Part shown: positions 9,054 to 17,665 of the stretch, in pieces
Position numbering within the stretch: position 1 is the first letter of the stretch
Layout of the letters: each line of letters begins with the position of its first letter
Assembly: GCA_964510315.1 (NCBI GenBank)
Contig: CAZEAP010000030.1
Coordinates: 1 to 42,271, forward strand
Direction of reading: 5' to 3'
Source: CAZEAP01 sp964510315
GTDB lineage: Bacteria; Planctomycetota; Brocadiia; SM23-32
Length of the DNA: 42,271 bases
Notes under the pieces: model-generated
Databases searched by the model: none
Told to the model about the DNA's origin: nothing
Seen by the model: the letters and a program-made list of their open reading frames with translations, nothing else
Translations under genes and position numbers: made by a program

Positions 9054-10112
9054 TCAGGGGTTGGCTTTCAGACGGGCGACTCTGGCGCTGGCCTCCGCCC
9101 GGAGTTCCTCCAGACCGAGGCGATCCTTGATTTCCATGTAAACGCGCAGGGCCTGTTGCTTTTTGCCCTCTTCCAACAGGCGCTCGGCCCTCCGGTCGGC
9201 GTCCCGCAGGGCGGCCCGTGCCAGCTTCTCGGTCTGCCGCCTCCGGGAGCGGTAGAGCTTCGCGACCGCCTCCGGGAGGTCCAGCTTCTCCAGGCCCGAG
9301 TAAGCGGCGATGGCGGCCTTGTAGTCTCCTTCCCCCTCGGCTGCGGCGGCGGCCGCAAAACAGTCTTCCACCAGCCGCCACAGCTCCCGGCGGTACTCCT
9401 GCGCCGCCCTGGCAACCAATGGCGTTCGCGGGACGCGTTCGCTGAGGCGTCGCAGCTCGCGGAGACCGGCGACGGAGCGTCCCTCCTGCAGTGCCGATTG
9501 GGCTTCGCCCCAGGCGGACCGGCCGGACCATTGGGTGTCCCCGAGGGCTCCGGACGCACGGCGGTGGGCGTAGAAGAGCAGCGCGGCGGCAAGCAGGACG
9601 CTAATTCCGGCCACGGCGCCGAGGAAGAGGAGGTTTTTGCGAAGCGGATACGTCTTGCCGACGGCGGCCTTGCGGGCCGCCTCGGCGGCCAGCCGGGTGC
9701 GGGCGCGAATGTCGTCCAGGGAGCCGGTCGTCTCCCCCCGGGTGCGCAGTTTGTGGTCGATCTCGGCCTCTTTTATGGCCACCAGAGCGCCATCCTCATG
9801 GGGGCTCTCCGCTACCAGATCGAAGCGGAAGACCACGGAGCTGAGCCGGATGATGTCGCCGGGCCGGAGCACCTTTCTGCCCTTCAGGGACTCCCCGTTG
9901 ACGATGGTCCCCTTCTTGCTGTTCAGGTCGGTCAGGACCCAGGCTCCGTTTACCCACCCTATCTCACAGTGGAAGCGACTGACGCTGGGGTTCACCACAC
10001 GGAGGGTATTTCGGGAGGAGCGCCCGATGGTGGTGACCCGGTTGTCCGGCAGTTTGCAGTAGCTGCCGGGTTCGGGGCCCTGGATCATGATGAGGGCGGG
10101 CTGTCCGGGCAT
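9054..10112 (-). CDS. FHA domain membrane protein
   Basis: This protein has 352 residues from the ATG at 10112, which is preceded by GGGAG at eight bases. An in-frame ATG at 10139 has no ribosome-binding site and would add nine residues. Residues 5-100 form an FHA domain with the phosphothreonine-binding signature: Gly30-Arg31, Ser45-Arg46-Phe47-His48 and Asn72-Gly73. A single membrane helix follows at about 161-182. The remaining 170 residues are helical, Arg/Ala/Leu-rich and TPR-like. The FHA domain should be cytosolic and the repeats extracytoplasmic, mirroring the topology of the kinase two genes downstream. FHA domains bind phosphothreonine, so binding to the autophosphorylated kinase is the natural hypothesis. 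Confidence 0.9.
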   Translation of the reverse strand: MPGQPALIMIQGPEPGSYCKLPDNRVTTIGRSSRNTLRVVNPSVSRFHCEIGWVNGAWVLTDLNSKKGTIVNGESLKGRKVLRPGDIIRLSSVVFRFDLVAESPHEDGALVAIKEAEIDHKLRTRGETTGSLDDIRARTRLAAEAARKAAVGKTYPLRKNLLFLGAVAGISVLLAAALLFYAHRRASGALGDTQWSGRSAWGEAQSALQEGRSVAGLRELRRLSERVPRTPLVARAAQEYRRELWRLVEDCFAAAAAAEGEGDYKAAIAAYSGLEKLDLPEAVAKLYRSRRRQTEKLARAALRDADRRAERLLEEGKKQQALRVYMEIKDRLGLEELRAEASARVARLKANP

Positions 10113-10175
10113 CAAAGAAGCTCCCGGCGAGGTCGCCATGGGACGGCGAACGAAAACTCCAACTTAACAACCATC

Positions 10176-11201
10176 TTAACGCTTTTGCAATGGGGAACCC
10201 GGCTCCGCGTCCACCCGCCGCAGAAGCTCCAGGAACTCCTCCATTTCTTCCGGCAGGGGGGCCTCGCGGCTTACCCGCTCTCCGCTGGAGGGGTGGTCGT
10301 AGCTGATGGCACCCGCGTGCAGGGGGCAGCGGTCCAGGACAATGCTGTCGGCACGGCATGCCCTGGAGGAGAGTATCTCGTTCAGCTCCGCCCCGCTCAG
10401 GCGGCTCCGGCGTCCGTAAAGGTGGTCCACCGCCAGGGGGTAACCGGCGGAGGCCAGGTGCACCCGTATCTGGTGCTGACGACCGGTGCGGGGCCTGAGG
10501 CGGACCACGCAGAAGTGACCGAAGGTCTCGGTGCGACGGACCAGGGTGAGGGCGGGCTTGCCGTCCTTCCGGGCGGGGCGCATCTCGATGACGCTGCCCG
10601 GCTTGCGCTCCAGCGGTGCGTCCAGGCGCACCTCGGGACGCGGCAGTACGCCCTCCACCACTCCCAGATAGGTTTTCTCCACCTCTCTGTGCTGGAACTG
10701 CAGGCTGAGTTCGCGGGCGGCCAGGTAGTTTTTGGCCACCAGCAGGACGCCCGAGGTCTGGCTGTCCAGCCGATGCACCACGTGCGGCCGGCAGTAGGGT
10801 CCTCCGGGGGGCGCGTCGCGGTTCAGGAAGGCCACCAGGGATTCATAGAACTCGGCGCCGCTTCCGCCGCGGCCCGGCAGGACGGGGTGTCCGGCCGGTT
10901 TGTTGACGCACAGGTGGTCGGCGTCCTCGTGCAGGACGGCGATGGCCAAGGACTGCTCCGGCGGCGGGGCCGGCTGCAGCCCGGGGGGCAACTCAACTTC
11001 GTCTCCCTCCCGCAGCCGGGCCGAGGTGGAGACGGCGGAACCGTTCAGCCGCACTTTCCCCTCCGCGATGAGCCTGCGCAGGGAGGTCTTCGACTCGTTG
11101 ATCAGGCGCCGACTGAGGAACTGCAGGAGGCTCTGGCCCGCCTGCGCCGCATCGGCACGGAGCACGCTCCCACCGTTGTTTTGACTGCACGGGGACGCCA
11201 T
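10176..11201 (-). CDS. RluA-family pseudouridine synthase
   Basis: This 341-residue enzyme has an N-terminal S4 RNA-binding domain (about 20-72, with LRRLIAEGKVRLNGSAV) and an RluA-type catalytic domain. The catalytic motif is HRLDSQTSG (143-151), with the nucleophile Asp146, followed by RPRTGRQHQIRVHLA. It should isomerise uridines in rRNA or tRNA in the cytosol; the target site cannot be assigned from sequence. I chose the ATG at 11201 because it lies four bases after the stop of the upstream lipoprotein gene, suggesting coupled translation. A longer frame to 11264 would overlap that gene. The ribosome-binding site is weak, consistent with coupling. Confidence 0.92.
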   Translation of the reverse strand: MASPCSQNNGGSVLRADAAQAGQSLLQFLSRRLINESKTSLRRLIAEGKVRLNGSAVSTSARLREGDEVELPPGLQPAPPPEQSLAIAVLHEDADHLCVNKPAGHPVLPGRGGSGAEFYESLVAFLNRDAPPGGPYCRPHVVHRLDSQTSGVLLVAKNYLAARELSLQFQHREVEKTYLGVVEGVLPRPEVRLDAPLERKPGSVIEMRPARKDGKPALTLVRRTETFGHFCVVRLRPRTGRQHQIRVHLASAGYPLAVDHLYGRRSRLSGAELNEILSSRACRADSIVLDRCPLHAGAISYDHPSSGERVSREAPLPEEMEEFLELLRRVDAEPGSPLQKR

Positions 11202-11205
11202 TTGC

Positions 11206-12099
11206 TTAACTGTATGGGATCGCCTTCCCGGACATGCGCATACGCTGGAAAACCCACTTCCCACCGTGTTTGTTGAATATCAGCTTGAGGTCCAGCATCT
11301 CCGGCTCCTCGGCCGGTGCGCCGTGCCAGATATAGGGGATCTGGTAAGCGACGGCGACCACGCCGGGGGACAGATAGACTACCTCGAGGGGCTGACCGGA
11401 AGCAGGCCAGTTGATAAACCTCAATTCCTTGAATATCTCCAGATCGGTGTAGATCGACATCGGCCCGGGGCCGCCGAACAGCCCCTCCAGGAAGGAGACC
11501 TCCGGGAGCCGGTAGTGGCATTCCCGCTTGTCCGGCAGCGCGTAGTACACGTCCCCGATGCGGCCCTCGCGCAAGGCCCTCATGATGGGTTCGGTCTGAC
11601 GCCGCAGCGCCGCGCGCACTTCCGCCGGCGGATCGACCCGGTCGCCTTCTTCCGGCTGGTCGAGCCGGAAGTTCGCTACCGCCCAGCCCTCCGGTTCCTT
11701 TACCAGCTCCAGCACGGGCGCCTCGGTGGTTTCCTCGCCGTGGTAGCGGGGTGCCGGCAACTTCAGTTCGACCCGCCCCGTCAGCAGGTCTTCCGCGTCC
11801 ATCCCGGCGCCCACCTCTTCGGCCGAGGGTTGATACGCTGAATAGCCGGGCAGCCAACTGGCCTGCTGGAATTGTACGGTCAGATGCATCGCGGGGCTCG
11901 GGGACACCGAGGAGGCCAGGAGCGAGTGCATCTCTGCGGGCGTTCCCTCCCGGAGGGCGGCGGCGAAACGTTCCACCAGTTCCAGGGCCCCCTCCCGTGC
12001 CTCGCGGGCGGCCTCCACCTGGGCCGGGCTCATGGAGGCGCACCCGACCAGGAAGACGAGCGCGAACAGGACGCCGATTATGCAGGTTCTCTTGCGCAC
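11206..12099 (-). CDS. Lipoprotein of unknown function
   Basis: This 297-residue protein starts at a GTG (12099-12097) with an excellent AGGAGG upstream. The N-terminus is a classical lipoprotein signal: RKR, a hydrophobic stretch, then LVGC with Cys20 as the lipidated residue. The mature part has two similar-looking halves: a helical segment (EAAREAREGALELVERFAAA and later AEVRAALRRQTEPIMRALRE) followed by beta-rich sequence. This could be two NTF2-like or DUF4878-like units, but that is a guess. I do not recognise a family. The next gene, the pseudouridine synthase, begins four bases after its stop, while the GT2 gene lies 111 bp upstream; that gap could hold a promoter, but I see no good one. 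Confidence 0.8.
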   Translation of the reverse strand: MRKRTCIIGVLFALVFLVGCASMSPAQVEAAREAREGALELVERFAAALREGTPAEMHSLLASSVSPSPAMHLTVQFQQASWLPGYSAYQPSAEEVGAGMDAEDLLTGRVELKLPAPRYHGEETTEAPVLELVKEPEGWAVANFRLDQPEEGDRVDPPAEVRAALRRQTEPIMRALREGRIGDVYYALPDKRECHYRLPEVSFLEGLFGGPGPMSIYTDLEIFKELRFINWPASGQPLEVVYLSPGVVAVAYQIPYIWHGAPAEEPEMLDLKLIFNKHGGKWVFQRMRMSGKAIPYS

Positions 12100-12210
12100 T
12101 TTTGGATTCCTCCTTGAGTATCCTCACGAGACCGGCCGGGTGAGAAGGCAACGCCCTTCGTTCAGGACGCCCTCGAGGGGCTCCCGCGCCAGATTTGCTT
12201 CGAAAGTATG

Positions 12211-12996
12211 TTAGCTTCCGGTGCCGGCCGGTTCAACTGCACCGCTGCCCCGGTCCGTGGAAGGCGACTTGCGGCCGGCCGGCGTAAAAACGAGCCGAAA
12301 AACGGTGAAAACTCCACCCAGAATCTCTCCCAGCGACATCTTGGAGACCCCGCCCCGACGGTCCACAAAGTGTATGGGTACCTCGGCGATGCGGAAGCCG
12401 CGTCCCGAACAGTGCCACAGCATCTCTTCCTGGAAGGAGTAACCCGTGGCGACGATGTTCTCCAGCGCTATCTTCTCCAGCACCGACCGGCGGAAACAGC
12501 GGAAGGCGCCCGTGCAGTCGGCCGGCCGGAGCCTGAGGCAGACTTTTGCCACCAGGTTGGCGGTTGAACTGAGGAGGACGCGATGAAGGGGCCAGTCCTC
12601 GTGCCCTCCCCCCTTGCAGTAGCGGGAGCCTATGACGACGTCGTTCTCCAGGCTGGCCTCCAGCATGGCAGGGATGCGTTCCGGCGGATGAGAAAAGTCG
12701 GCGTCCATGGTGATAATACGCTCGTAGTCCCTGCTCAACGCCCAGCGGAACCCGGCAATGTGAGCGGTCCCAAGCCCGAGTTTACCCGGGCGGCACAGCA
12801 GGTGCACGCGGGGGCTGCGGCGGGCCCGCCGGGAAACCACCTCCCCGGTGCCGTCCGGAGAGTTGTCATCGACGACCAGCACCTCGATGCCCCGGCCCTG
12901 GCCGAGCAGCTCCCGGAGGAGGTGCTCGATGTTCTCCCGCTCGTTGTAGGTGGGGACGATGACGAGCGTTTTCAGGCTGTCGGCGGCCACGGTCAC
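12211..12996 (-). CDS. Family 2 glycosyltransferase, polyprenyl/dolichyl-phosphate mannose synthase-like
   Basis: This 261-residue enzyme starts at GTG 12996 with GGGAGGGG upstream. It has the GT2 nucleotide-sugar motifs: VIVPTYNERENIEHLL (12-27), VDDNSPDGTG (42-51), and the metal-binding MDADFSH (97-103). GSRY and a C-terminal RRGGVSKMS also match dolichyl-phosphate mannose synthase-like proteins (DPM1 type). These transfer a sugar, often mannose or glucose, from a nucleotide to a polyprenyl phosphate at the inner face of the membrane. It lacks the C-terminal membrane helices found in some relatives. The tail after about residue 240 is Pro/Ser/Gly-rich. It follows the ABC transporter by 31 bp, which suggests a shared envelope-lipid or glycan role; the sugar is unknown. 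Confidence 0.9.
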   Translation of the reverse strand: MTVAADSLKTLVIVPTYNERENIEHLLRELLGQGRGIEVLVVDDNSPDGTGEVVSRRARRSPRVHLLCRPGKLGLGTAHIAGFRWALSRDYERIITMDADFSHPPERIPAMLEASLENDVVIGSRYCKGGGHEDWPLHRVLLSSTANLVAKVCLRLRPADCTGAFRCFRRSVLEKIALENIVATGYSFQEEMLWHCSGRGFRIAEVPIHFVDRRGGVSKMSLGEILGGVFTVFRLVFTPAGRKSPSTDRGSGAVEPAGTGS

Positions 12997-13027
12997 TTGG
13001 CCCCTCCCTGCGGGTTGGCCGTTCCGG

Positions 13028-14764
13028 TCATTCTGAACCCGAAGGCCGGCAGGATAGCTCCTTGATCGATACGCTGGTTTCGGCGATGTAGAGCTGGCGG
13101 TCGGCGAAGGGCAACTCCTCCGGATAATGAGTGATGGTCAGCACAGTCCTGTCGCGCATGAGGGACTGCAGACCTTCGATCGTCCGGTCCCTGGCTTTGG
13201 GGTCGAGGGAGACCAGGGGCTCGTCCATGATGAGAATGCGGGGGTTTTTCAGAATGACCCGGGCGATCATGAGTCGCCTTTTCTGCCCGGCTGAAAGCTG
13301 CACGCCGCCCTCGCCGATCAGCGTCTCGTAGCCTTTGGGAAGGTTGTCGATGAACTCGTGGGCGTAGGCTTTGTGGGCGGCTGCCACGACCTGCTCGTCG
13401 CTGGCCTGAGGCCAGGCATAGCGGATGTTGCCCATAACGCTGTCGTTGAACAGGAAGCAGTCCTGGAAGACCAGCCCGATCTGGCGGCGCAGCGAGCTGA
13501 GGGTGAAGTCCCGCACGTCGTTGCCGTCGATCAGTATACGCCCCTCCTGTGGGTCGTAGAAACGGGGTATCAAGCTGACGCAGGTGCTCTTGCCTCCGCC
13601 GCTCGGACCGGTGACCAGCACGTGCTCTTCGGGTTGGATGGTGAAGCTAACTTCCTCCAGCACGTTCTCGTGGTTGTATGCGAAGCTGACGTTCCGGAAC
13701 TCGATCTTGCCCCGCCGGATCTCGATGGGCAGGGCGTCGTTCCGCTCCACCACGCCGGGCCGGATGCCCAGTATCTCCCCCACCCTGTCCACCGAAGTGG
13801 CCGTGCGGGTGAACTTGCCGGCCTGGGAGACCAGCTTCAGCAGCCGGGGATACAGGATGCCCACCCACAGGAAGAAGGCCAGGAACTCTCCCCCGGTCAG
13901 GCCCTTGTTATAGAGAACCATGTAGCCGCCGACCCCCAGAATCAGGATGCGCCCGAGGCCGACCAGCAGGTCGGCGCTGACCTTCTGGAGGGTGTAGTAT
14001 TTGTTCTGCTGGATTTGAGCCTGCATGCTCTTGCGCATGCTGCGGCGGAACTTCTCCTGCTCCAGAAGCTGTGTGGCCGCCGCCTTCACCGTGGCCGCCC
14101 CGCCGGCGTAGAGCTGTTCCACCAGGTCACCGCTCACGTCGGCCGCCCGTTCGCTGGCGCGTCGGGCGTAGGTGGCGATGGGCTTGCGGAACAGGCAGTA
14201 AACCAGCACGTGAAAGGGCATGACGGCGAGGGTCAGCAGCGCGAGGAACCAGTTCATGTGCAGCATCAGCGCCGCCCCCACCAGCAGCATGAGCGCGTTG
14301 ATCATCATCTGGGCCAGCTCGTCCTGGATGAACTGCTTCACCCGCTGGACGTCCCGCAGCACCCGGCTGGATATCTTGCCGGGGTTGTTCCGCTGATAGA
14401 AGTCCACCGACAGGGTGTGGAGGTGCTGGATGAGCCTCTGGCGCAGGTCGAAGGCGACCTTCTCTCCGGTGACGATCATGCGGGGGCGGGAGACGTAGTA
14501 GAGCAGGTTCCTCAGCAGGTAGATGCCCAGCACAACCCCGAGAACCTTCACCAGCAGGAAGAGCCGGGAACGGGCCATCTCCGCGCTGAGCGGCTCGGCG
14601 CTTTTGAAGATGTTGTCCACCACGTAGCCCAGCACCTTGGGCATGGCCAGCTCCAGGACGGCCAGCACGATCAGGCACACCAGCACGGCCGCCAGGACCA
14701 GCTTGTGGGGCCTCAGCAGCTCTATCATGCGGCTGAGGGCGCTGCGTTTCTCTTTCTCTTCCAT
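13028..14764 (-). CDS. ABC exporter half-transporter (fused permease and ATPase)
   Basis: This 578-residue protein is of the MsbA/LmrA type. Residues 1-325 contain about six membrane helices, and 352-578 the nucleotide-binding domain. Visible motifs are Walker A GPSGGGKST (386-394), Q-loop VFQD, the signature LSAGQKRR (490-497, Q at the usual G/Q position), Walker B ILIMDE with catalytic Glu515, and the H-loop His546. It should work as a homodimer that exports a lipid, peptide or drug. The gene lies 50 bp after the BamE-like lipoprotein gene and 31 bp before the GT2 gene, so the cargo may be an envelope glycolipid (inference). The ATG at 14764 has only a weak purine-rich site upstream, and a small UUCG-capped hairpin (14778-14791) sits just before it. 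Confidence 0.94.
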   Translation of the reverse strand: MEEKEKRSALSRMIELLRPHKLVLAAVLVCLIVLAVLELAMPKVLGYVVDNIFKSAEPLSAEMARSRLFLLVKVLGVVLGIYLLRNLLYYVSRPRMIVTGEKVAFDLRQRLIQHLHTLSVDFYQRNNPGKISSRVLRDVQRVKQFIQDELAQMMINALMLLVGAALMLHMNWFLALLTLAVMPFHVLVYCLFRKPIATYARRASERAADVSGDLVEQLYAGGAATVKAAATQLLEQEKFRRSMRKSMQAQIQQNKYYTLQKVSADLLVGLGRILILGVGGYMVLYNKGLTGGEFLAFFLWVGILYPRLLKLVSQAGKFTRTATSVDRVGEILGIRPGVVERNDALPIEIRRGKIEFRNVSFAYNHENVLEEVSFTIQPEEHVLVTGPSGGGKSTCVSLIPRFYDPQEGRILIDGNDVRDFTLSSLRRQIGLVFQDCFLFNDSVMGNIRYAWPQASDEQVVAAAHKAYAHEFIDNLPKGYETLIGEGGVQLSAGQKRRLMIARVILKNPRILIMDEPLVSLDPKARDRTIEGLQSLMRDRTVLTITHYPEELPFADRQLYIAETSVSIKELSCRPSGSE

Positions 14765-14777
14765 GATCTCTGCGCCG

Positions 14778-14791
14778 CAGGGCGAACCCTG
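14778..14791 (-). other. Small UUCG-tetraloop hairpin before the ABC exporter gene
   Basis: On the minus strand the sequence CAGGG-TTCG-CCCTG forms a 5-bp stem closed by a very stable UUCG loop, ending 13 bases before the ATG at 14764. It has no T-tract after it, so it is not an evident terminator. It could modulate ribosome loading or mRNA decay, or be chance. Confidence 0.3.
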
Positions 14792-14814
14792 TTACAAAAA
14801 CGAAGCAAACTGCC

Positions 14815-15132
14815 TCAGGAAGAGGGGTATCTCTCCCCCTCGCCCGCCCATCCGCTCGGTCCCGGCACGGCCGCCCGCCCCCTGAACTGCACCCTGCCCT
14901 CCCGCAGGATAACGATCCAACCGTTCTCGTAATACCAGGTCTCCGTCCCCGGCTCCTGTTCCTGCTCGATTGCCGCCGGCTCCCCCAGGATGTCGCGCAC
15001 CCGCCGGGCCGTCATGCCGACCTCGACCCTCCGGAGGGGCGTCTCGAAGCGGGGAAGCCGAGGCTGCGCGCGCTGAGGGCCGGCGCATCCCAGGCAGATC
15101 AGCAACCCCGCCAGAACGTAAAGTTTGTTCAC
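14815..15132 (-). CDS. Small BamE/SmpA-like lipoprotein
   Basis: This 105-residue gene starts at a GTG (15132-15130) that overlaps the TGA of the secretin gene by four bases, implying coupled translation. The N-terminus is a lipoprotein signal with LICLGC and lipidation at Cys16. The mature region VEVGMTARRVRDILGEPAAI, followed by TWYYENGWIVILREGRVQF, is the compact fold pattern of the BamE/SmpA/OmlA group: GM at a helix start, LGEP, then WYY and a final strand. It is short and lacks other domains. Because it is coupled to a secretin, I propose a pilotin-like or assembly role in the outer membrane instead of a true BamE role. That is inference. Confidence 0.78.
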   Translation of the reverse strand: MNKLYVLAGLLICLGCAGPQRAQPRLPRFETPLRRVEVGMTARRVRDILGEPAAIEQEQEPGTETWYYENGWIVILREGRVQFRGRAAVPGPSGWAGEGERYPSS

Positions 15133-17606
15133 CGGCTTTCCTCGGCCAGTGTCTCTTCGATGATCCGGTAGCCCATCTCGAGCCGTTGCTTCAGAGCGTG
15201 ATAGTAGTAGTCGCTCTTGAAGAAGTATTCGGCCACCGCCCGGTCCACCAGGAGAATCCTCTCGTGGGGCCCCTCGAACTCGGGAATGATGATTCTGCGC
15301 CCCACCCGGAAGTTGCTCAACCGGACCAGTTCGCCGAAATCGTTCACTTTCTCGATTTCCCGGATGACGAGGGCGTCCTTCAGCCGCACGAGGTCCCCGG
15401 GCTGGGCGAGTGCCAGCGCAACCTCCTGGCGGAGGTAGTCGTCGTTCAGCCGGTTTATCTCCAGCAGTTTCTGCCGCACCTCCGGCGGTGTCCCGCCCGG
15501 CTCCTCCGGTGCGGTGGCCGGGATCCACTCTACTTCGGTCACGGGAGTCTGGAGGGCGGCCTCCAGCCCGCCTTCCGGATTGGCCTTGAAGCGCAGCAGC
15601 AGTATCTCTTTCGGGTACGGCCGGCCGAAGTAGCCCTCCACGGTGCCGTCGAGGCTTTTCGGTTTGAGGAAATCGTCCGCCAGCCACTTCACATCGAAAC
15701 CGCCCGGCTTGGATTCGTCCCGGCCGAAAAGGATCAGGTTTTCCGTCTTGATCTGCTCGTGCAGGGCCAGCTTGTATTTTACCACCTCGTAAAGCATGCG
15801 GATCACGACGGCATCCTCGCCCGGTATGACCCCCTCCACCATCTCCTTGAACGGCGAGCGGTCGGCGTATTCGGGATTCCGGTTCACAAAGCGACGGGCC
15901 CGCTGCATTGCGGCCCGGACGCTGCGGTTGTCCTTAAGGAAGCCGAGGTCGAAGACGTCCTCGGCTTTCAGCCGATAAGAATTCCTGAACAACCGATTGT
16001 TCAGGAAGTCGAACCGCTCGGTGTCCTTGGGCAGCACGGGGCGGTCCGACCCGCGCGGCTTGATTACCCGAGGGGTCAGCACGATGATGACTTCGCGCTT
16101 CTCCTGTTGGTTCTGCCGGCGCTGGAACAGCCACCCCAGAACGGGCATGCGGGAAAGGAACGGTATCCGGTCGACCTTGGTGCTGCGTTCGTTCCGTATC
16201 AGGCCGCCGATGATGAACGGGGTGTTGCCGCGGACTCGGGCGATGGTGGTGACCGTCCGTCGGTTTATCAGGGGGGCGATCTTCAGCACCTCGCCGTTGA
16301 CCACGCGAGTGAGGAATTCGGGCGCCTCGCTGACCTCGGCCCGGACCTGCATGGCCACCGCCGTGGCCTTCCGGTCGATGCGGGGCTTGATGTTCAGTTC
16401 GATTCCAACCTCTTCGAACCGGACGTTGAATTTGCTCCGGTTGTCCTGAAGAAGGCTTTCCTCGATGATGGGTAGCTCCTCGGTCACCGCTATCCTGGCG
16501 TTCCGGTTGTCCACCACAAGCACCGACGGGCTGGAGAGTATCTCCCCGGTTCCCTCCTCGACGATCATCCGCAGGCGGGCCTCCACCCGCTCGCGCCAGT
16601 CCGCCGGGGGCGCCACGTCGGGATCCCAGCTCAGGATAAAGGGCAACTGCTCCTTGAAGGCGGGCTCTCCGACCGCCCCGAAGCTGATCTTGCGCCGCTC
16701 GCCGCCCTCGATTGAGAACTCCGTCCCCAGGTCGCGCAGCGCGTCTTCGTTCAACTCGATGATCATCCCTTCGATCAGAACCTGGGCGGCCGGAACGTCG
16801 ACCACCGTCTCCAGGGCGTGCTTCACTTTTGCGACCAGTTCGCTCTGGCTGCAATGGTAGAGGATCATCAACCGCTCTTCGGGACCCGTGATCGTGGGCT
16901 GCTCCAGCTTCTGCGATTTCGCCCCGCTGAGAGTGCTTCTCATGGTCTTCTGGTCGAGCCCGAAGACGGCGGGCAGTTGGTTGGCGTTCAATTCGCCCTT
17001 TGGCGGGCCGGTGCTGTATCCCAATCTTCCGAGTATCTTCAGCGCCGTCTCCACGTCCACGTAGCTCAATTGGAAGACCTCGCGGCTCAACTCGCGCGCC
17101 GTGAAGGACCGAGGCGCCTGCGTGGCCTTTTTCGCCGCAGCCCCGGCGGCTTCGGCGAGATCCTGGAGGTCCGGGTTGTCGGCCTTTTCCTTCTCGGCGA
17201 CGGCCCCCTCCAGATACAGTCGCGGCTCCTGGGTGGCGAAAATGTCCAGCCCCAGCGAAAGGGAGAGCGTCCGCCCCTCTTCATCCTCCCTCAACAGCCG
17301 GCAGCATCGGTCCAGACCAGTCTGTGCGCTCCCCGGGGCCCGGCCGGTCTCTTCATACCCCAGGCCGACCATCGCCCGCCGCCGCACCACCCGGTAGACT
17401 TCACGGGCGGCCTCGTCGCTCAGGCCCTTCAGGACGACCTCCCGTCCGGCATTTTCGCTCTGTTCGGGGGCCTTCTCAGCCCCTGAGAGCTGCGCGCCGC
17501 AGAGCACAGACAGCAACAATACTCCGACGCACACAAGGTGCGTGGCGTACGCGTTCGGGCGGGGGCACCGGCTGTTAGGACTTTCCGGGCGGGGTTTCGC
17601 TGCCAT
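15129..17606 (-). CDS. Secretin-family outer-membrane protein with long C-terminal extension
   Basis: This 825-residue protein carries a signal peptide (about 20-43, ending LSGA). An N-terminal periplasmic part (50-270) follows. The secretin core at about 275-516 begins VPAAQVLIEGMIIELNEDAL. It includes EILSSPSVLVVDN, VGIELNIKPRI, NTPFIIGGLIRNE, FLSRMPVLGWLFQRR and EVIIVLTPRVI, all hallmarks of type II/III/IV secretins. Secretins form multimeric outer-membrane gates. The 309 residues after the core are unusual, since typical secretins end within about 50-100 residues. They are mixed alpha/beta with no domain I recognise. No GspE/F/G, pilus or other secretion genes are nearby. The ATG at 17606 has GGAG seven bases upstream. 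The clpP gene ends 59 bp upstream. Confidence 0.9.
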   Translation of the reverse strand: MAAKPRPESPNSRCPRPNAYATHLVCVGVLLLSVLCGAQLSGAEKAPEQSENAGREVVLKGLSDEAAREVYRVVRRRAMVGLGYEETGRAPGSAQTGLDRCCRLLREDEEGRTLSLSLGLDIFATQEPRLYLEGAVAEKEKADNPDLQDLAEAAGAAAKKATQAPRSFTARELSREVFQLSYVDVETALKILGRLGYSTGPPKGELNANQLPAVFGLDQKTMRSTLSGAKSQKLEQPTITGPEERLMILYHCSQSELVAKVKHALETVVDVPAAQVLIEGMIIELNEDALRDLGTEFSIEGGERRKISFGAVGEPAFKEQLPFILSWDPDVAPPADWRERVEARLRMIVEEGTGEILSSPSVLVVDNRNARIAVTEELPIIEESLLQDNRSKFNVRFEEVGIELNIKPRIDRKATAVAMQVRAEVSEAPEFLTRVVNGEVLKIAPLINRRTVTTIARVRGNTPFIIGGLIRNERSTKVDRIPFLSRMPVLGWLFQRRQNQQEKREVIIVLTPRVIKPRGSDRPVLPKDTERFDFLNNRLFRNSYRLKAEDVFDLGFLKDNRSVRAAMQRARRFVNRNPEYADRSPFKEMVEGVIPGEDAVVIRMLYEVVKYKLALHEQIKTENLILFGRDESKPGGFDVKWLADDFLKPKSLDGTVEGYFGRPYPKEILLLRFKANPEGGLEAALQTPVTEVEWIPATAPEEPGGTPPEVRQKLLEINRLNDDYLRQEVALALAQPGDLVRLKDALVIREIEKVNDFGELVRLSNFRVGRRIIIPEFEGPHERILLVDRAVAEYFFKSDYYYHALKQRLEMGYRIIEETLAEESR

Positions 17607-17665
17607 ATCTGACTCCGGAGTGGCACTCAGAGGAAAAGGGCGGTGCTTCTGGACGCCGCTGTGGC

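Noticed and set aside
8280..11276. Very long plus-strand open frame (998 codons) antisense to the DUF4438, FHA and pseudouridine synthase genes
   Set aside because: It spans three well-supported genes and their gaps, has no domain and no ribosome-binding site; it is a GC-driven shadow.
14778..14791. UUCG hairpin as an intrinsic terminator of the BamE-like gene
   Set aside because: There is no T-tract on the transcribed strand after the stem; it is listed only as a small hairpin.
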